Assembly (NCBI GenBank): GCA_019651435.1 | Contig: BOYI01000001.1 | Span: forward strand, 372,001-436,000 | Origin: Pelagibacteraceae bacterium | GTDB lineage: Bacteria; Pseudomonadota; Alphaproteobacteria; HIMB59 | Reading direction: 5' to 3' | DNA: 64,000 nt | Shown here: piece by piece, positions 30,336 to 39,006 of the stretch | How the letters are laid out: each line of letters opens with the position of its first letter | Position numbering within the stretch: position 1 is the first letter of the stretch | Notes under the pieces: generated by a model | Seen by the model: only the letters and a program-made list of their open reading frames with translations | What the model was told of the DNA's origin: nothing | Databases searched by the model: none | Program-made: the position numbers and the translations under genes

Positions 30336-31795
30336 TTATCTCATTACAAAAGGATTTTTCATCGGTTCATCAGATGTATTAATCCATGTTGTCTTGGTTC
30401 TTGTGTAATCTAAAATGATTGTTTACCTGCTTCTCTAGCATAGCCAGATTGGTTGAACCCTCCAAAGCAGCAATAGGAGATATAACTCTGTAGGTATTTA
30501 TCCAGCAAATACCTGCTTTAATTTCTTTTGATACTGATGTGCTCTGATAAATCTTTAGTAAATAAACCAGAACCTAAACCGTATTCTGAGTCATTGGCTA
30601 AGTCTATAGCATCCTTTCTGTCAAACTCTATTAATGATATACAGGTCCAAACATTTCTATTTTTAATGTTTCTATATCTCGGTGAGGCAGTAAATTAAGG
30701 TAGGTTCAAAATAGTTCCTTCTTTTCAATTTTTTCCCACCAAAAATTATTTCTGCTCCTTGGGATACTGACTTATTGATAGTATTTTCTATGATTTCAAT
30801 CTGTTTACTTGTACATAAAGGCCCTAAGTTAGTCTTAGGGTCTAAAGGATTTCCAACAATGATATTTTCACTTTTTTGCTTAATTAATCTTTTAACTTTG
30901 AAGATATGTTTTTGAACGATAACTCTACTGCCTGCAACACATGATTGACCTGAGGCCCCAAAATTTCCTGCAATAATTCCATTTGCAGCACTTTCAATAT
31001 CTGCATCATCAAAAATGACAAGAGGTGATTTTCCTCCTAGCTCCAAGTTAGTGGCAGCAAAATTATTAGCTGAATTTTTAATTATTTTTTTGCAGTTTCT
31101 GTCCCTCCAGTAAAAGCAATACGATCTATTCCTGGATGAGAAGTTAAAGGGATAGCACAGTTATCGCTATCCCAGTAACGATAGACACGACACCCTTAGG
31201 AAAACCTGCTTGATCAATTAATTTTGCTAGTTCAAAAAGTGAACATGGTGCAATTTCAGAAGCTTTTATGATAACGCTACATCCAGCAGCAAGAGCAGGG
31301 GCTAATTTTGTGGCTGTAAGAAACATTTGAGCATTCCAAGGGACTATAGCTGCCACAACCCCAATAGGATGGTGAGTTGTATAAACATGCATATTTTGCT
31401 TATCAATAGGTAAGGTAGAACCCTCAATTTTATCGGCCATGCCAGCAAAATATCTGTAATATTCTGAGACATACTTCGTTTGAGATACTGTTTCTGCAAG
31501 AAGCTTACCACTATCCTGGGCTTCAATATTTCCAATATTATCGGCATTGTTTTCTATTAAGTCGCTAACCTAAAAGAAGTTTCCCCGATTGCTAGCAGTC
31601 ATAGATTTCCAAGATTGGTTATTCAAAGCATCTTTTGCAGACTGCACAGCTAAGTCGATATCCTTTTCACTAGCACAATCAAAAGAAGCCCAAGTCTGAT
31701 TATTATGAGGGTTTTGTGAGTGCATAATTTGGTTAGTGGAACCGATCTCCATTCACCATTTATATAAAGTTGAAAATGATTATCTAATTTTTCAT
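30336..31795 (-). CDS. Aldehyde dehydrogenase (heavily frameshifted)
   Basis: At least six indels break this ALDH. The start is inferred at ATG 31795, overlapping the upstream stop by ATGA: with one extra A it reads MKKLDNHFQLYINGEWRS. Pieces then show ASFDCASEKDIDLAVQSAKDAL, VVAAIVPWNAQMFLTATKLAPALAAGC, the catalytic glutamate in MELGGKSPLVIFDDAD, and the catalytic cysteine in GASGQSCVAGSRVIVQ. The tail has LDYTRTKTTWINTSDEPMKNPFVMR, ending at 30336. Restored length is about 488 residues. The type resembles broad-specificity betaine or hydroxymuconic aldehyde dehydrogenases. It is the last enzyme of a four-gene operon. Confidence 0.85.
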
Positions 31796-32830
31796 GATGA
31801 AAATTTTGGCATTACGTCTGTAATAAATTTATCTAAAAATCTTTCTTATCATCAATGCTTAAATGTGAGTCAATCCAAATTGAATATTCATCAAAACCTA
31901 AATCTTCATAGCGTTTAACATTATCAATAACCTCTTGTAAGGTACCTATGTTTTGATTTTTCGCATTTCTTTTGGTGAGTACATCTCATTATTATCAATT
32001 TCTTCTTGTGTTAATGGATCAAGCGTTCCTTGAACTACTTTTCTAGAATTTTTAAACCATGCACCAAAGTTATTATAAAATTTAGAGACTGCTATAGCTC
32101 CTTTTTCAATTTCAGTTTCATTATTTCCAATATAGCAGTGGTTCAACATCATAGATAGACAATTAGTATTTTTAGGAAATTTTTTACAAGTTTCATCAAA
32201 TATATTTTTTAAACGGATAATTTCATCAAGACCTTTCCACAGAGGTGTAACTTGGACATGCCAGTTATTTGTTACAGCAAATTCATGACTATTAGGATCT
32301 CTTGCAGCTATCCATATAGGAGGACCATTCTTTTGGAGAGGCTTAGGTATTGATGTACTACTTGGAAATTGAAAATACTTGCCTTGATGAGAGTAATCCC
32401 CCTTGCCATAATTTTTCCAAAGTAGGTACAATTTCTCTCATTCTCATTCCAGCTTCCATTGCATCCATTCCAGGAATTATTCTGTCGTATTCATAAAGAT
32501 AGGCTCCTCTGGCTAATCCTAGCTCTAAACGACCATTTGATAAAACATCTGTCATTGCCGCCTCACCTGCAAGTTTTAGAGGATGCCAAAAGGGGACTAT
32601 AAGTGTTCCAGTTCCAAGTTTAATTTTTTTAGTGTATCGACATAAATCAGCGATGGTAATAAAGGGTTAGGGGCAATAGCATAATTCATTGCATGATGTT
32701 CACCAGTCCATATGGCTCTCATTTCACTTTGGTCAGCCATTTGACAAAGTTCAATAAAATCCTCATACAGTTTGGTATAAGATTGTTCAGGATTATCTCT
32801 AATCATATGAACAAATAATGAAAACTTCAT
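31792..32830 (-). CDS. LLM-class flavin-dependent monooxygenase (frameshifted)
   Basis: A bacterial luciferase-like (F420/FMN TIM-barrel) oxidoreductase of about 346 residues in at least three frames. The N-terminus MKFSLFVHMIRDNPEQSYTKLYEDFIELCQMADQ and AIWTGEHHAMNYAIAPNPLL are typical. The middle holds EAAMTDVLSNGRLELGLARGAYLYEYDR and GPPIWIAARDPNSHEFAV, and after one more base the C-terminus reads TLQEVIDNVKRYEDLGFDEYSIWIDSHLS to a stop at 31792. Such enzymes insert oxygen with reduced flavin supplied by a partner. No flavin reductase is visible nearby. Its neighbours, a hydrolase and an aldehyde dehydrogenase, suggest oxidative ring or C-N bond cleavage. Confidence 0.85.
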
Positions 32831-32850
32831 GGCACCTTACTTCTTTCTAT

Positions 32851-33640
32851 TTACTGTAAACCTTTAATAAAATTTATTAAATGTAAATTACATTGTTTAG
32901 CATGAGTTAATGGCACCACATGTCTAGCACCTTTAATTACGCATAATTATGATCATTAATTTTAGCTAGTTTTTACTCATTGAAGGTGTTGAGTTTAAAT
33001 CTTTTTCACCAGTGATATAGAGCATAGGAACTTTAATATTTTTAATCATTTTTGTGGAATTTCCATCTAGTTTTGAAAAAAGATCATAGGCATTAGCATA
33101 ACCTTCAAAATTATTTTTATTAAGTAATAGAAATTTTTTTGATGAATTTTGCATGATTATTCATTTTAAGAGATTTTGATTTTCCAAACCATCGCTCAAT
33201 AAGTTTATTAACTAATGTTTCTTCATTAGGTTTTTCTTTAATCTCTTTTGCTCTTTTTGAACTTTTCTTAAAGCATCTTTAGATCCTTTTGTAAACTGAA
33301 GAAATAGCTATTCCTGATTTTAAAATATTGGGATTATTTCCAGCAATTTCTATAGTAATCAAAGCCCCTAAGAGTGACCTCATTAAAAGGTTTATAGATA
33401 TCAAGTAATTTTATAAATTTTGTAATTTCTGAGCAAAACCTTTCAGTGTAAGTTTTTTTGAGATAAAAATTTACTTTGACCATGTCCAGGAAGATCTAAG
33501 GAATAAATTGTATAATTTTTTTAAAATTTTAATTTGCTCTATCCAACTTTCTGATCTTAAGCCGAGACCATGAATTAAAATTACAGCTGGACCTTTGCCG
33601 GTTTGTAATATGCAATTCCGTTTTTGGATTTATTTTTTGC
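32851..33640 (-). CDS. Alpha/beta hydrolase (heavily frameshifted)
   Basis: Reading around indels gives NGIAYYKTGKGPAVILIHGLGLRSESW (oxyanion HG motif), YSLDLPGHGQSKF, and, after one T is restored at about 33385, the nucleophile elbow GHSLGALITIEIAGNNP. Near the C-terminus come YITGEKDLNSTPSMS (acid region) and GARHVVPLTHAKQCNLHL with the catalytic histidine, ending at 32851. So all three catalytic elements are recoverable and the gene is probably intact in the organism. The 5' boundary is uncertain because the upstream DUF1185 gene runs into it. A plausible start is the ATG at about 33647. The substrate is unknown. Confidence 0.7.
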
Positions 33641-33644
33641 TGGA

Positions 33645-34253
33645 TCATCGATATCATTTCCAAGTTCTTTTAAATCTTGATATCGATCTCCAATTCTATG
33701 ATGAGGACGACCTCCATTTGCACCGCCTAAAGCAATAACTATTTCATTAGCTGCTGGGCTATCAGATATTGCGAATTGGATAGTATGATAATGAGATCTT
33801 CTTCCTGGATCGTGTTTATCCATCAAGGTATCATAATAGGACCATTGGCAGGAGCTCTGTATTAGTAAAGACTAAATAAGATTTAGCTCCAACGGCATTT
33901 CTATAAAAATTTCCAAATCTTAAGGTATGAGTAAACTGCTGATCCATGTTCGATTTCTCCTTCGGTTCCAACTACTGCAGCTTTTCCATAAGCTTCAATA
34001 TTATCAGGTCCTCCAGCAAGTTTTAAAATTCTCTCTGAGAGTTTTTCACCTAAAATAGGAGCAAGGCATGAATCTCCTGGCTTTAAATCTTCAATATACC
34101 TTCCAGCCCAAGGGTTAGTAATGACAGCAGCAACAGCAATATATGTAGAGGATTATTAGCTTCTTTAAATCCCTCTATATGTATTTCTTCAGAATAATCT
34201 ACAAATTTTCTAATTCTCTAAGGCCATGATTTTTAATTAAATACTAGTTTCAT
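33645..34253 (-). CDS. DUF1185 'amino acid synthesis' family protein (frameshifted)
   Basis: Joining frames gives a protein of roughly 200 residues. It reads FVDYSEEIHIEGF, IAVAAVITNPWAGRYIEDL, GEKLSERIL, NIEAYGKAAVVGTEGEIEHGSA, RAPANGPIMIPLMDKHDPGRRSHYHTIQFAI, and the tail SPAANEIVIALGGANGGRPHHRIG followed by DRYQDLKELG. This pattern (NP.AGRY, GKA.VVG..GE.EHG, GGRPH.R.G) is that of PF06684/DUF1185, found in catabolic clusters but without a settled reaction. At least four indels are needed. Start is inferred at ATG 34253 and end near the ATG of the hydrolase; both are approximate. It heads the minus-strand operon. Confidence 0.75.
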
Positions 34254-34277
34254 AGATAATTATATAGCTATTTGAAA

Positions 34278-34352
34278 TGGTGCCGCCGAGAAGAATTGAA
34301 CTTCCGACCCCACCCTTACCAAGGGTGTGCTCTACCACTGAGCTACGGCGGC
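34278..34352 (-). tRNA. tRNA-Thr (anticodon GGT)
   Basis: The reverse strand folds as a complete cloverleaf. The acceptor GCCGCCG pairs with CGGCGGC; the D-arm is GCTC..GAGC; the anticodon stem CACCC/GGGTG carries loop TTGGTAA (anticodon GGT, reading ACC/ACU threonine codons). The T-arm has loop TTCAATT, and ACCA follows the acceptor stem, so CCA is encoded. Length is 75 bases. It lies just upstream of the DUF1185 operon on the same strand. Confidence 0.95.
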
Positions 34353-34613
34353 ATACTTAAAAAACAATATATTTATATAGCTTTTAACAACTTACAATTT
34401 TAAAAAAAAATTTTATTAGTTTTCACTTTCCTTTAAATATTAACAAAAAAAAAATAGTAGCTAAAATGATTAGTGATATCGTCATATCAACCCATAAGGT
34501 GCCCGTAAACATTTTAAATAATTTTCTTTTTTTTATAACTTAAAATAGGAATTAATAACTTTAGTAGCTAGGAAATTTATCATTTAATCTACTTGAAAAT
34601 TAATATTTTGATT
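34353..34613. other. AT-rich intergenic region with one possible 29-codon ORF
   Basis: About 260 bases between the tRNA and a secreted hypothetical gene. It is very AT-rich with long A runs. Apart from the small ORF listed separately (34423-34512, minus), I see no promoter, repeat or structured element I can defend. Confidence 0.5.
34423..34512 (-). CDS. Possible 29-residue single-helix membrane peptide
   Basis: An uninterrupted small ORF reads MFTGTLWVDMTISLIILATIFFLLIFKGK: a short polar start, one strongly hydrophobic helix and a basic end, which is the positive-inside pattern of real single-span peptides. There is no strong ribosome-binding site (the upstream sequence is A-rich). It is too short for the ORF track. 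Chance occurrence in T-rich DNA is a real alternative. Confidence 0.3.
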   Translation of the reverse strand: MFTGTLWVDMTISLIILATIFFLLIFKGK

Positions 34614-35103
34614 TTATTCCGGGCACTCATCCATAAGATCATACATTGCATTCTCAAATCTTGAGATATCAACTAAAATTGGAAATGTCATAAATGACCC
34701 TTTCCCCCATTTATTCCAAAATCCAAAAACCCCTTCAGTTACATCTTCACCATATTCATCATAGCATAAACTTCTTGTAAACCGATTTCTCCATCTAACA
34801 TAAAATATTCTCTTCCATCATCTCAACTTGACTAGCAGCAAAATTTCCCAAAAAAGCTTATCAAAATCATAAATAGCAATTAAACTCATCCCCATGAAAT
34901 CTTGTAAGTATGTAATTAGCATCCATCTTTTTCATATTCTGTGGCTACAGCATCCCAGCCATAATCACCACCAAGCAAAAAACCCCAGGGCTTCATGAAT
35001 AATTTGATTATTAGGTTTGCTATAAGAAATTGATATATTTGTAAAAATAAAAAAAAAAAAAAGAAAGCAGATAATCTTTTAAACTTTAAATTTATTTTAA
35101 TTT
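34614..35103 (-). CDS. Secreted hypothetical protein (frameshifted)
   Basis: Reading through indels gives a protein of about 160 residues. It starts with a hydrophobic signal sequence (KRLSAFFFFFFIFTNISIS), continues with SKPNNQIIHEALGFLLGGDYGWDAVATEYEKDG and NYILTRFHGDEFNCYL, and closes with SLCYDEYGEDVTEGVFGFWNKWGKGSFMTFPILVDISRF and MYDLMDECPE. The balanced, acidic, cysteine-containing mature part looks like a real periplasmic protein and not random sequence. At least four one-base losses interrupt it, and the A14 run at 35050 lies in its signal region. The start codon is not clear. I recognise no family. Confidence 0.55.
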
Positions 35104-35122
35104 ATTCAGGAGTTAAGTCTAC

Positions 35123-35305
35123 TTAAGAGATTTCATAGTCTCCATAAACAATGGTATTTGAGCTATCTAGTTGATATTTTTTTAAAAGTCTAACTTTACT
35201 ATTTTTTTCCCTTAGTTTTCTTATCTCTAGAGCGGCTTCTCTTCGGTATTTTCTATTTTTCCACCAAGAGGAATTACCAATTTCTAAAGTAATTACTTTT
35301 TTCAT
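35123..35305 (-). CDS. Small basic protein coupled to yqaA
   Basis: A 60-residue highly basic protein: MKKVITLEIGNSSWWKNRKYRREAALEIRKLREK followed by a short tail ending GDYEIS. Its ATG overlaps the stop of the YqaA-like gene (TAATG), so translation is coupled, which argues it is real. A long charged helix is likely. No family recognised. It could help the membrane protein or bind nucleic acid; neither is shown. Confidence 0.5.
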   Translation of the reverse strand: MKKVITLEIGNSSWWKNRKYRREAALEIRKLREKNSKVRLLKKYQLDSSNTIVYGDYEIS

Positions 35306-35739
35306 TATACAAAACTGACTAAATAAATAATGAATATATATCGAGATATCTTTGAAATGCTTACCAATATGAAAAAAATACTAAATCGAACTTTTAATAC
35401 TCCAGCAAGCAAGGTTAAGGGATCACCAATAACTGGAACCCAAGCTAATAGCAAAGACCAAAGACCATACTTTTGAAAATATTTTTGACTTTTATTTAAT
35501 TGTTCTTGAGATACAGGAAACCATTTACGGTCTTGAAAAATAGTAATTTTTTTCCCCAAATACCAATTAAATATAGATCCCAAAATATTTCCAGAACTTG
35601 CTATAATTAAAAGTATATTTTTCTCAAATAAATTTGTTAATAACATAGTTGTCAAAACTATTTCAGAAGATAAAGGCAGTATAGTTGCTGCTAACAAGCT
35701 AATTATAAAAAGTTTCAAATAGGATATAAATATCAACAA
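35305..35739 (-). CDS. YqaA family (SNARE-associated/DedA-like) membrane protein
   Basis: A 144-residue membrane protein with an N-terminal reentrant/helix region LLAATILPLSSEIVLTTML, ASSGNILGSIFNWYLGKK, and the defining YqaA stretch QKYGLWSLLLAWVPVIGDPLTLLAGVLKVRF. A final helix follows around KISRYIFIIYLV. The family belongs to the VTT/DedA superfamily, thought to move lipids across membranes. Its stop overlaps the start of the small basic ORF, and it lies 13 bases after another membrane-protein gene. Confidence 0.88.
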   Translation of the reverse strand: MLIFISYLKLFIISLLAATILPLSSEIVLTTMLLTNLFEKNILLIIASSGNILGSIFNWYLGKKITIFQDRKWFPVSQEQLNKSQKYFQKYGLWSLLLAWVPVIGDPLTLLAGVLKVRFSIFFILVSISKISRYIFIIYLVSFV

Positions 35740-35752
35740 TATTTAATTTCTC

Positions 35753-36166
35753 TTAATATACCGACTCAGCTTTTAAAATATCCAGGATTAGCATGAATGT
35801 AAAATATCCTGCATTGATAAATACAATAAAACTAAACATATAAATTATTTCTTTGGAAACATTCTCACTGACAAAATTAGGAAAAAAATATTTTCCTAAT
35901 AAAAAACTAATCTCAGAATAGATTACTGTTATAACTCCAGCAACAAAGAGGACATATGTAAATTTTCCAAAATGATTTACAATCAATAGACTAAGCAGAA
36001 CAAATATTAATAAAAAAAAAGATGAATAAATTGAAATTTTGGAAAAAGTTAATTTTTGTTTATAGATTTTTCTTGCTAGTAGTAATAAACTAAAAATAAA
36101 AGTCAATATTATAGAAATTATTAAAATTTTTGTATTATAAAGGGACTCTGTAAAAAATAGATCCAA
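35753..36166 (-). CDS. Hypothetical four-helix membrane protein
   Basis: A 137-residue protein with four clear membrane helices: KILIISIILTFIFSLLLLA, ISIYSSFFLLIFVLLSLLIV, YVLFVAGVITVIYSEISFLLG and IIYMFSFIVFINAGYFTFMLIL. The loops are short and basic between helices one and two. No family recognised. It sits between a tiny membrane ORF and yqaA on the same strand with spacers under 15 bases, so these form one membrane-protein operon. Confidence 0.65.
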   Translation of the reverse strand: MDLFFTESLYNTKILIISIILTFIFSLLLLARKIYKQKLTFSKISIYSSFFLLIFVLLSLLIVNHFGKFTYVLFVAGVITVIYSEISFLLGKYFFPNFVSENVSKEIIYMFSFIVFINAGYFTFMLILDILKAESVY

Positions 36167-36169
36167 AGA

Positions 36170-36262
36170 CTATTTTTTTCTAATTTTTCTAATAGTCATT
36201 ATTGAGAGGTATAAAACAAAGGCAACAATCAAAGCTGCACCTAATAGAAATAACCATTTCAT
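36170..36262 (-). CDS. Possible 30-residue membrane peptide
   Basis: A small ORF reads MKWLFLLGAALIVAFVLYLSIMTIRKIRKK: one hydrophobic helix followed by a cluster of basic residues. It ends four bases before the next membrane-protein start, which is how genuine small genes in an operon are spaced. No convincing ribosome-binding site is visible. Too short for the ORF track. Confidence 0.45.
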   Translation of the reverse strand: MKWLFLLGAALIVAFVLYLSIMTIRKIRKK

Positions 36263-36302
36263 TAATTAAAACATATCATAAATTGATTATTCAGAAAGTA
36301 TT

Positions 36303-38873
36303 TTAAGAATTTAATATTTTTAAGTTTTTATTTGCTATTTTAAGACCATACTTATCTTTACTAAAAATAATTTTTTCTGGAATATTTTCACCCATGTCTA
36401 GAATAATTTCTGATAAAGGATTAAGAATTTCATCTTGAAGCAATCTTTTAAGAGGTCGTGCTCCAAAAATAGGATCGAAACCTTTCTCTGATAAGAATTC
36501 TAATGCCTCATCAGAAAAACTTATCTGAATACCCTTTGAACTAATCCTATCTTGAATGATATCAATTTGATTTTTTAAGATATGATTAATATTTTCTTTA
36601 GTAAGTTTATTGAAAAGAATAATATCATCAATTCTGTTTAAAAACTCGAGTCGAAAATGATTTTTTAATTCTTCTAATGCTAAGTTCTTTTTTGTAGCAT
36701 AATCAAAATTATCATCGATAGGAATTTGAGATCCGATATTAGATGTCATAATGATCAGAGTATTTTTAAAGTTTACTATTTTGCCTTTGGAGTCAGTTAA
36801 TCTTCCATCATCCAGTATTTGAAGTAGAATATTAAATACATCAGGGTGAGCTTTTTCTATTTCATCAAAAGAATGACTTGATAAGGACGTCGGCGAACAG
36901 AGTCAGTTAATTTACCTCCATCATCATAGCCAACATACCCTGGAGGTGAGCCAATCAATTTACTTACGGAATGCTTTTCCATATATTCAGACATATCCAG
37001 TCGAAGCATTTGTTTTTCATTATCAAATACATATTCTGCTAAAGCTTTAGATAATTCAGTTTTACCAACTCCTGTTGGTCCTAAAAAGAGAAACGAACCT
37101 AAAGGTTTATTAGGATCTTGTAGTCCTGCTTTTGAAATTTTAATCGCTTTTGATACTTTTTCGATAGCATCGTTTTGACCAATAACTCTTTTTTCAAGTA
37201 GTCGTTCAATGTTAACTAATTTATTGTTTTCACCACTAGATAATTTCTCGAGAGGTATGCCAGTCCATTTTGAGACAACTCCAGCGATATCTTCTGCATT
37301 AATGACCTCATTAATAATCTTTGATTGCTCTTGTTCATTAAGCGAGTTATATTCTTTTTGAAGATCTGGGAGTAATCCATACATAATTTCACTAGCTTTT
37401 GTTAAATCACCATTTCGTTGTGCAGCCTCTAAATCCTCTTTTGCTTGATCGATACGCTCATTAAGATTTCTTTTGGTATCTAAAATCTTTTTTTCTGCCT
37501 CCCAAGTAGCATTGAGACTTTTTAGTTTTTCTTCCAGTTCTTGAATTTGTTTATTGATAGTTTCATTCTTTTTTTCATCTTGCTCACTATCTTTTGATAG
37601 AACATTCTTTTCCATTTGAAGCTTGATTAAATCGCGATCTAACTGATCAATCTCTTCAGGCTTACTATCAATTTCCATTTTTACTTTACTGGCTGCTTCA
37701 TCCATTAAGTCAATCGCTTTATCAGGAAGAAAACGATCAGTGATATATCGGTCAGATAATTGAACTGCAGCTAGAATAGCTTCATCACTTATTCTTATAC
37801 CATGATGAATTTCATATTTTTCTTTTAAGCCTCTTAGGATTGCAACCGCATCTGTGGTTGAGGGTTCATTGACAAATACTGGTTGAAACCTTCGAGTAAG
37901 AGCAGCGTCTTTTTCAAAATATTTTTTATATTCATCTAAGGTTGTGGCACCTACACAATGTAATTCACCTCTTGCTAAAGCGGTTTTAACATGTTGAGGC
38001 ATCCATCGCACCATCAGACTTCCAGCACCCACTAAGGTATGAATTTCATCAATAAATAAAATAATTTCCATTTTCTTTATGGATTTCTTTTAAAACATTT
38101 TGAAGTCGCTCTTCAAATTCTCCTCGGTATTTTGCACCAGCGAGAAGTAATCCGAGATCTAAAATACGAATTACTTTATTTTCCAAAGATCTAGGAACAT
38201 CTTTATTAACTATTCTCTGAGCTAATCCTTCGATAAGAGCTGTTTTTCCAACACCCGGATCACCAATTAGAATAGGATTGTTTTTAGTTCTTCGAGATAA
38301 AACCTGAATAGTTCTTCGTATTTCTTCATCGCGACCAATGACAGGATCTAACTCCCTGTTCTGTGCTTTTTGTGTAACGTTAATTGTATATTTTTCTAAT
38401 GCATTGAAGTTATCATCTGAACTTTCGTTATCAGATTTAGAACTTTTTCGAATTTCAGAAATTTTACTTTTAATTTTATTAAGATTTAGCCCTACTTTTT
38501 TTATAATCGATTCAATATTATTATCAGATTGAATAGAGCTAATTAAAAGAGAGTCTATTGATACGTAGTTGTCTTGTTGTTCAGAGGCTAATTTTTCTGC
38601 ATTCTCAAAAAGTTGAATTAATTTTGGATCTGCAAAAATTTGGCCATTTCCCCCATTTGGGAGTTCTTTTGATAAGTTGTTTTGAACTAAATTTTTAATC
38701 TGGTTGAAATCACTACCTTCAAAAGCTTTTACTATGAGGTCATGATTACTATTCAATAATTCAGAGAAAATATGCATGGGAGTGATTTTTTGATGTTTTT
38801 TTCCTAATGCCAAATTTTGAGCAGCATTAATTATTTTTTTTGAACTATTAGTATATTTTTCAAAATTCATCAT
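36303..38873 (-). CDS. clpB: ClpB disaggregase (multiple frameshifts)
   Basis: ClpB is the Hsp104-type AAA+ disaggregase working with DnaK. The start is ATG 38873 or 38870 ([14 protein letters not shown]), not the track's upstream one. In order: Clp N-domain, NBD1 Walker [40 protein letters not shown], the coiled-coil middle domain, NBD2 Walker [21 protein letters not shown], pore loop GYVGYDDGG, and a C-terminal [13 protein letters not shown]. Total is about 857 residues, family-normal. Breaks lie near 38070 and 36860-36750. A third region (about 37985-38025) contains three deletions that restore the frame but replace roughly 16 conserved residues. Confidence 0.95.
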
Positions 38874-38895
38874 ATAATTTATGTGGTTATAATTT

Positions 38896-39003
38896 ATGAA
38901 GAAACAAGACCCGAAGAAAAAAAACTTAGAAGACATAAAAAAAGAGAAATTAGCGCTAAAGTTAAGAGAAAATTTAAAAAAAAGAAAAAAACCAACTAAA
39001 TAG
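38896..39003 (+). CDS. Small basic protein of the alphaproteobacterial murA-upstream type
   Basis: A 35-residue ORF ending LALKLRENLKKRKKPTK with a lysine/glutamate-rich start. Alphaproteobacteria commonly carry a short protein with an L...LR.NL.RRK core immediately before murA. Both sequence pattern and position match, with its stop three bases before the murA ATG. Function is unknown. It is too short for the ORF track and lacks a clear ribosome-binding site. Confidence 0.65.
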   Translation: MKKQDPKKKNLEDIKKEKLALKLRENLKKRKKPTK

Positions 39004-39006
39004 AAA

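Noticed and set aside
31736-31918. Plus-strand 60-residue ORF at the LLM/ALDH junction
   Set aside because: It is the antisense of the rebuilt LLM C-terminus and ALDH N-terminus.
34353-34613. Integration (attachment) site next to tRNA-Thr
   Set aside because: No second copy of the tRNA 3' end and no integrase were seen nearby.
35048-35062. Long poly-A run as a repeat or slippery regulatory element
   Set aside because: It falls in the signal-peptide region of a frameshifted gene and is most simply a homopolymer prone to miscalling.
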